The notes under the pieces were generated by a model. It ran no database searches and was not told the origin of the DNA. It saw nothing but the letters and a program-made list of their open reading frames with translations. From Haliotis asinina (Eukaryota > Mollusca > Gastropoda > Lepetellida > Haliotidae): a stretch of DNA of 64,000 bases. Location of the stretch: the NCBI RefSeq assembly GCF_037392515.1, contig NC_090288.1, positions 16,462,969 through 16,526,968 of the forward strand, written 5' to 3'. The translations under genes were made by a program, and so were the position numbers. Of the stretch, positions 46,501-55,500 are shown in pieces; position 1 is the stretch's first letter, and every line of letters starts with the position of its first letter.

Positions 46501-49500
46501 TTACATGTGTATTCTCAGCACAGTGAGCACATGTAACAGTATTAACACCACGTCCGTACTTTTGACACTTAAAGCAGCACAGGGGATTTGGAATATGTAA
46601 GTCAACATTCAGATTGCAGTAACCTGCTTTGATTGACTTTGGAGGTATTGGAGCTGAAAATGAAAACAGATATGTGTTGGTTTGAACAGTCTCATTATTT
46701 TTCCGTGTTGTGAAACGTTTGACGAAAGATACTCCTTGATCTTTTATCTCGGACATTATAGCAAGCTCAGACGCTCACGGTCTCGAACTATGCCTTTGCT
46801 TGTATTCAGTGTTCTGAGGGCAGAAACTAATACCGGGACTCCGACAGTCATACCAGTTGATAACAGGTTGGTAGCTTGTTTTCTGCTACATTCAATCAGC
46901 AGTGAACCTGATCGCAAAAGTTTGATATCTTTCACCTCACCTGCAATGCCAGTGATACCTTTTGAAATTGCAAAGGGATTTAAGAGTCTCAATAATCAAA
47001 AAACGTGGCCAGTGATCAATTTGTATAGAGGGTCGATGTTTCAAACCCTGGTGTCAGGTAGTGTATAAACTGATACAAGTGGTATTAAGTAGTCCAGTTT
47101 CAGGAACTTACAGACTGTTTTAGCATCTCCCGTTTGATTTCCATTCTTTCCTGCCTACTGTCTTGTCGATGGTCCTTCGTGCTCCTACATATTCCCTTGA
47201 AGGCTTCTGTTGAGAAAAACATATGCGTTCATTTTGATTTTCCCAATGATATATTATTACAATTCCACAAACCTTATTTTGATTATTATCATATTCACCA
47301 TGTATCAAACAAACGAATAAGTAACTTTGGTATATGCATAACTAGAAGGATAACATAAGTTTTTTATTAGCATTAACATGATCAAGTAGAAATTATGCGT
47401 CACACAAAGCCTGAGTGTGCTACGTCAATTGTACTAGATATTATGGTTGCATCATGAGAAATAATGAAAACATCAAAGCTAACGTTATCAATGATAATGA
47501 ATATAAACTGGAACAATATGCTAATGATAATGAACTGTTTCATGGTGGGGCTGAAGAGACATTGTATTCTGCTACTGACAACCTTTTACAAAATATCAGG
47601 TTTGAAAATTTAGACAAATCGAAAGCAACCTTAATTGGATCGAAAGCTAAATCCATTGATAAGATATGGAATGATCTGAAAATTGAATGATCAGTTGGTG
47701 TATGTGATGTGCTAGGTATTAAATTACATCAGACCACGAGTAGTGGGTAAGCAACGCCAACCTCCCCCCCAAAAAAAAACCAAAAAAACCCCAAAAAAAC
47801 CAACAAAACAAAACAAAAAAACAAAACAAAACACAAAACAAAACAAAAAAAAGAAAGAAAAAACAGACCGGATGAGATTTATGGACTCTTAGCAGTCTTA
47901 AAGAAAAAGAAATGTAACACTTATTGGTATAAATAATAACTTTGGTTCATGTTTACGATTCCCTGCGCAGCAGGCTATATCACTTCCCTTGAAAAACTTA
48001 TTTGTTTTAGATTTATTTGGAAAAGAATGAAACAAAAATCATAATCAAAACAACTATGAAGAAGAAGCATGCTTGATACTAAAACATTTATGGACACTAA
48101 TATTATCTACTTTAAGGCGATGTTAGAAAAGATGTGATAAGGATAATCCATGCAATATACGTTTCAAAGACATTGTATAAATCTTAATGTAATTTCAACC
48201 TTTTAGCAGGATGTGCTGAAAGCATGGCAGATATTTTAAATATATTATCATATCGAACAATAATAAAACTTTTAGAAAGTCATTTTATCTTACATAAATC
48301 CGAACTTTTCCATGATTCTTCTCACAACATCCTGAAACATAAAGTAACACACATTTTGATTATGAACATATGTCGATTTGTAATATTTTCCAAATAATTA
48401 TCATGAACTTATTATATTTCGTCTTCAATATTTTACTTGTTGATTTCCTTCATATTAGTATTATTACCATTTCAGACTCAGCGTACTGGTACATTGTAAT
48501 GGGAACACGAAACCACACTTGTCTTATGATTGTACATGTATCATAATGGAGCATTCAGCTGTCAACAATACTAGGCTTTGTAACATCAGATTTCACATCA
48601 TCAAAATGCAATACCTACATCAAGAACCGTGACGGGAGTCGATATGCGAGAGAATGGTTACTGTAAAATAACGTTTCATTCGATACAAACTGAAAATTTC
48701 ATCTGAAACGTACCTGACAAGGATTGGGTACTGTTAATTTTTCTGCCCTGGGTATCCATTGCGATCGCTCAGAGGTTCCCAAATCCTTACTTCCAACGCT
48801 TCAATTGTGAAATATTGCCATATCTCAAGAAAATTGAAGCAAGTATACAGACTGCCTCACTCTCACAGACCTTACTTCCAAACAAGAAAGTTTTCCAATC
48901 TCGCTCTTGTACGTTTGAACAAAGATGGCGGCATTTCAAACAAAGACTTATGGGTGTTGAATTATTTTCTAAAATCTATTGTCAACATGTCACTTGTCAG
49001 CTTACCCTTCATAGTTTTACAAATAACAGCGATAACTGCAATGTGTGTTTAAGTAAATTGTTTGTTATCACAATGACATCACATCTCGCGAGGCCTTATT
49101 CATTCCTAATCAAGCGCTTCCGGTTACGTAGTCTGGCTGCCAGGTGGGCAGCGCTTGCGCCATCGGCCGTGACGGAAAGTTAAACTAATATCACTATTTA
49201 GACACTACAATATGAAAACAGGTCAAAGATCGCCAACAACAGAATGTAGATCACTATACTAGGGACCATGGGGACTTACAGTAAGTGAGTGAGTTAAAAT
49301 TTAACGTCACATCGCCAATATTTCAGCCATATAGTGACGAGGACATTCAACAATGAAAAAGATTATATGTACATTATAAAACCCGTCAACGAAGGACAGT
49401 ACAATCTGAATTAAAACTAACATGGAAAGTTAAAATTAATACCACTATTTAGACAATACAAAATAAAAACAGGCGAAAGATCGCCAACAGCAGAAGGTAG

Positions 49501-52500
49501 ATCACCATACTAGGGACCATGGGGACTTACAAAACCTTTGATATGTTGCCCCGAGGTCACACCGATCCTTTTTGGGAACGTGAACACGTTCTTTGACAGG
49601 TAGTTGAGTTTCCTAGAGATATTTTTGCCCATACAGATTGTACATCATTGGAAAAGAAATTACTGACAGCTACTAGCTCTACAATAATGTGATGGCATTC
49701 TTGGAGATGAATTTATGATTTGTTAACTCCTTCTTTCATGTCCTCAGGAACACTAGTTTCCCTATGTTTACCACGCCTGTCTGGTCTAGGAGTTATATTT
49801 CTTGTTACTTGTTCATGAAAACGTCTGACTAATATCCAGGGTTGTAAGGTAGAACTCTTTACACACTCGAAGGCTTTTTTCTTCAATAATGAAAAAATAT
49901 TAAATGGTATATTTTTTCCTAACTGCTTACTTTTCAGACTTCCTTTTCGTTTGGTCTCTTGTGGTTGTGCTGCCATAAAATACTGACTTTTCTGAGTCAT
50001 TCAGCTTCCAGAGATTCAAATATTTTTTGTCGTTTGTTTGATAATATTTCCTGGCTGCATTTGAATTTACATCTTCCAAAGCAGACTTTCTTTGTCGTAA
50101 TCGTTGGTAGTCTTGGTCCTACATCCCCCTTTGAATTTATATATTCCTGTTCACTCTGTCTTTTCCGGTTTCTAACATTGCCTGTCCACTGATCTTTTTT
50201 TATGTACGCTTTCGGGCCCTTGAGTGTTCCTCGTTAGTGTTATATACATTTTCAATACCGTGTTCCCTACACTGTTTGTTTGTTTCTTCTGTGAATTACT
50301 TTTTCATTTTCTGAGTCATCCAAACTTTCCTCCTGACAACATAACTCATCATCATCGATATCCTTGTCAGAAGCTTTCTCATCCAAATGATTAGAGTTTG
50401 TTTTCATACACTCTCTTCAACAAGTTTCTACCTCTGGCATCAACGCATGTGCCCGATCGTTATGTTTCTGTTTCACAGAATCTAGGGCAGAAGTGATAAA
50501 AGCATCATCTAAACACAATGGATGTTCATTATCGTCATCATTATCACCATCATAATCATTCAGTTTGTTCAATAGAACCACAGCTGTTGACTGATCTATG
50601 TTAAGGGTGCTGATAAATCTCAAAGTGACAGTCACAATAACGGGCTTCTATTTGCTGTTCAAATGACCTTATTGTCACGCGATCCTTCAGACTATTTGAT
50701 AAAACAGTAAAGTGTTGTAACATTTATTCACCTGATTTTATGACGATCATCAACGTCCCATCCATGGTGTTCAAACATCAAAGAAACCTTTGATCACATG
50801 ATACTAAGTCTCTCACTTTTTATTAAATGAAATTCGTAGACTAGTATAGAACTGAATTCAAGTGACGTTGATAGATAGAAGAAGATGATTCTGTCTCTGA
50901 CAACTTTATTATTGGAAAACCCTTACTAATGTTAATTCTATGGCGTGAAGCTCTCGCCAAGAGAGCAACCTCCTCGTGGTGGGTGCTGGGTAACGCTAAG
51001 AACTGTTCAAATTCCCGTGTGGACCCGGATCAACCCGAATTGGGCAGCCTGTTTGCCGTTTGATGGTCAGCTATGATGTTGTTGATTTGTTCACAAACAT
51101 TCCTCTACATGAAGCTCTTGATGTTCTCCGTGCTAAGTTAGCTAGTTGTATTGACACCAAACTCACCATTGACAGTATACATCAACCTTGTGTCTAGCCG
51201 TCTCCAGACCTCGTACTTCACATGGCAGAACAGCATCTACCAGCAGATCCATGGGCTCACCTCTCTCTCCGCTGATAACTGAAATCTTCATGACCAGCTT
51301 TGAAGAATCTGCCCTATCTACATCGCCATTCCAACCGTTATGTTGGTATAGAAAAGTTGATGACACTTTCACTATCCTAGATCCCAACCACAAGCCTGCA
51401 GAACTCCCTCACCACCTTAACAAACAACACGCCCGCATCCAGTTCACGATGGAAGTAGAAGCCCAACACAAGCTGCCATTCCTAGACGTATCCCTTGACA
51501 ACTCATCTGAAAGAAGCGTTCCCACTGTCTATCGAAAGTCCACCCACATTGACCAGTATATCCACTACCTATCCAACCACCATCCACAAATAAAGCAAGC
51601 CATAGTCTCCACCCTAGCCAGACGTGCCAAAGCCATCTGTGACCCAGCCCACCTCCAAGACGAAATTGACCACCTCAAGAGAACTTTCATCACCCTCAAT
51701 GGATACCCAAAACAACTCGTTGACCAGACTAGAGCCACAACTCTCCAGCATCAGAACGACCGCCTCCCTAAACCTGAGCCTGCACCCATCCGAGTCAACA
51801 TTCCATACCAAGGAAAGATAAGTCATCAAATGAGCCGACTCCTCAGAAAAACTGCCAGTGTTGATGTGGCCTTTTATTCTGATAAGACATTGAAAAACAT
51901 CCTTAGAGCAAATGGAAGAGGAGGTAGTGATCACACCAACCCCAACCCCAGAGGCTGCATCTACAAGATAAACTGTGATTGCGGCAGCAGCTACATAGGT
52001 GAAACCTGCAGACCATTCAACATCAGACCCAAAGAGCACAAAACTTCAGTAAGAAAATTAGATCTGAAATCGGCCCTCTCTGAACACATCGTCAACTATC
52101 CAAACCACTCCATCAACTGGAAAAACACCGAGATCCTGGCTTCCAACATCAGTGATTGGCGGAGAAGGAAGCTTTGGGAAGCAATCAACATCAGAAGATT
52201 AGAACCTCAGATCAATAGAGATCAAGGCGTGTACCTACCCTCTGCCTGGTGTGTCAACAAGGACTCATAGACTCTCAATATATCAGCTGTGTAAACAACT
52301 ATGTACTGTTAAAACTCTCCTCCTTTCATCTCTCCTCTGTGATTGTACATACCTAATTACATTTATGTGCTTGTATATACATCTTACCTCTCTGGCTTCA
52401 TGTATACCTGTATATATTCTGCAATGTTACCTATGTTCATTATCCGCCTGACGAAGGGGCAAGAATTAGCCTTGAAACGTCGTGTTGAAAGAATTAAAGA

Positions 52501-55500
52501 AGTTGTCATCCATGATAGTGTCTTGTATTACCTCATCAATTTCTAAATGCCTTTGAAGAATTTCACTAAAACTACTTGATTCTGCCCACCACCAAGGACT
52601 AAGACTCTGTCTTGGGTCCTCAACGTCGTATAAAACTAGCTTTACAGTATATTACGAAATTCTATTCTAACGGGTCTAATCCTGCATTCCATTGTGTTTT
52701 TAATCCTCTTTATGATGATTTGTACGCCAATAAATCTTCTCTTGTTCCTCCTCTTGGACTCAGAATTAAGCGTTTCATTACTGCTGCCGGCATTGAGCTG
52801 GATAATAATAGCGCCTTCTCGTCTTCTTTCTTCTCCTTGCCAATTGGTTAGGCCACAGGTTGACCTAACATTGACTACATTTAAAAAATCAGAAACAGAT
52901 GACTTACAATAGAAACAAGAGTATAATCAATTATAAAGTAAATATAGCAATTATAAACCCTTATTTACAGATGGATCCAAGGACAGTGGAGCAGTAGCTT
53001 GTGCCACAGTCACTGGATCCAGAACAATATCTTCTAGATTGCCAGATAACAGTTCTATTTTTACGGCTGAAGCAAACGCCATACTAACGGCTCTTAAATA
53101 TATTAAAAAAACACCCAAACATAAACAGTATATAATCTATTCCGACTCTCTTTCTTGCCTTCAGGCTATTAAAAATATTTCTTGTAAACATCCACTTTTT
53201 AATGAAATTATGGAAATGTCTAATGATCGTGCTTACTGGCCAGTATGAATTAAAACTAGTGTGGAAAGTTCAAACTGATATCACTATTTGGACAGTACAA
53301 TATAAGAGCCGGCTACAGATTGCCACCAATTGAAGGTAGATCACCATACTAGGGACCATGGGGACTTACAGTACCTTTGCTACCTGCATGGACCCTAGGT
53401 GGATTTACATCATCTCTTCAGACGCTGGAGAGTGTACGAAATGCTAACCAACATGAATACTACGATTAGTAACCTGATAGACTTAAATTTACATCGAAAG
53501 TTTTTGGACTTACGTGGTCTCTCAGGAGCCAGTGGAGCCGGTATGTATTTAGATGTGTCAGTTCAGTGAATGTGTGTTATTCCCTATTGAATCACGTATG
53601 TGATAACTAGCACGTAGTATTTGAATTTGCTATGATATTCTTTTAAAGACGTCACAGAAAGTGGTTCTCTTGCAGACGTGACACCTACTCGTTCAGACAG
53701 TGCAAGAGCAAAAAGAAAAGGAAGCGTTAAAGCAAAGCCCAAAGGCATCGTTACAGGAAAACAAAAGCACAGTGTCCCTGTAATAAGAAAAGGCACACGT
53801 CGCATGTGCAAAACTGGAAAGTACCAGTGCGGATCTGAATCAAAGCCACATTGTTGCCACTCTTGGAAATGGACCGGTCGTGGGAAAGAGTGTATCAAGT
53901 CAACTTGGCAAACTACAGTAATAACAATTTTTTACTCTTTGTAAATGTAGACGGACATTTATCGGCCAGTGATCTGAAGGCGCCCTTGCATAGTCCAATT
54001 TGAGTGAATGTGTGTAGTTTTACGCCACACGCAGCAATGTTCCAGCCATATGACGGAAGTCTGTAAGTAGTCGAGTCTGGGCCAGACAATCCAGTGACCA
54101 ACTGCATGAGCATCGGGCTACACAATAGGGATGCGATACCATATGCCAAATGAGGCATCACATAAGCACTATTCTTACTTCCAAGTATTAATAAAACACA
54201 TGCTATTTAAACATCAGGAGAAGAACGTTGTATCCATTCAGGAAAATTGTGTAATGTACACAAACGTTTCCACGAACACCTTAAATATAAAGTATTATTA
54301 CTGGAGAACTATGAACACTTTATGCCAGTAATACGAATCTCAACCACTTGCATCCCTAGTGAACTGTTGTGGCTACTTCCAAGTTAAACAGAGTACCAGG
54401 GTTTACCATCGGGACAATGTCAGCCCTATATTCAAGCTTAATATGTAAAACAAAAACTAATGGCAATCGTACACACATATATCAGTTCTGTTGAGAGGGT
54501 GTGATATGATTAGGTTTCAGGCAGATAACAACAAATATGTGTTATGCATTTCCGCAAATGCATATTTCTTGATTATCCACTTGGTGAAACATGTGAAAGT
54601 TCTTGATGAACACAAAGCTTTCCATTGTATCAGAAAAAAAAGCCAAGAATGTTGAACAGAATCTCAACGTCAATGTTGATGGCTCTGTGCTGCTAGACGC
54701 TACGGAAATGAATATCAACTAAGCACGTTGACATATCATCAACACAAGGAACGCTTTCTCGGAGGAGGTGTGTTGAGGATGAAAAGCTATGATTAAGTCG
54801 GTTGGCCTGAAAGGTGTAACAGAATTTTCATTTTGCTGCTCTGAATCATTTATATAAGCTTCAATGTGTGATTTTACGTCAAATATGAACACGAAATGTA
54901 CATTTTGTAATACAATGTACATTTGACAGAGTATGATACTAGTGAAAACCCAGCTAGACACCAGTGATAACATATGTCAGTGCAGTGCTCTGAGACATGG
55001 ATACGATAGTTCAGAGTTATCTAAAACCAAACCAGACCGTCGGACTGGCTAGCGATAAATTTGCACCTTCTCAGTCGGTCTGCTGACGGGCGCTTATTTC
55101 ATAAGCTGCATTTAATGATAGAGTCCCCACCTTGTTATTGGACACCCATCGTTGGCATAGACACTGTAGATTAACAGAAATGATATTGCAGCTCAGCCTT
55201 TTATATTATCGCCTTCGCCGTGAAAATAGCAACATTGCTAACAAATTACATCCATTCTCATTTTGCAGTGGAAGGAGCAGAAACTTGATCATCATTAGAT
55301 GGCAACCTTAGCCAGAATAATATCATGTTTAGCAATGCCTGACATTTTTATGAACTCATTCACTGTCGCATCTATCAGAATGATGTGATAACTATCTTGT
55401 ATTATCATCTGTGTTGACATTGACTCAAATGTATCTTTTTGTTGATAGGATAAGGATCAAACGCAACATCCTAACTCCAGAAACGAATTCCGACTGTCTG

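Larger units (their letters stand above)
44363..47050 (-). mobile_element. GTGA-LINE copy H, 5' part
   Basis: The copy resumes in the RT fingers, then the EN-RT linker, endonuclease (to about 45840) and ORF1 (about 45850-47040). It ends within the first codons of ORF1, so H is 5'-truncated and has no 5' UTR. No TSD is visible. Confidence 0.85.
51063..52560 (+). mobile_element. Penelope-like element, 5'-truncated
   Basis: The element starts in the RT (V-S-Y-D-V-V-D-L-F-T-N-I-P), reads through RT and a GIY-YIG domain and ends in a ~290-base 3' UTR with a hammerhead-like motif. It lies in sense orientation in intron 2 of the host gene. Its 5' part is missing. Confidence 0.9.

Noticed and set aside
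48759..49183. Two overlapping plus-strand ORFs of 97 and 122 codons
   Set aside because: They overlap in different frames without motifs and are better seen as chance ORFs beside the promoter-like cluster.
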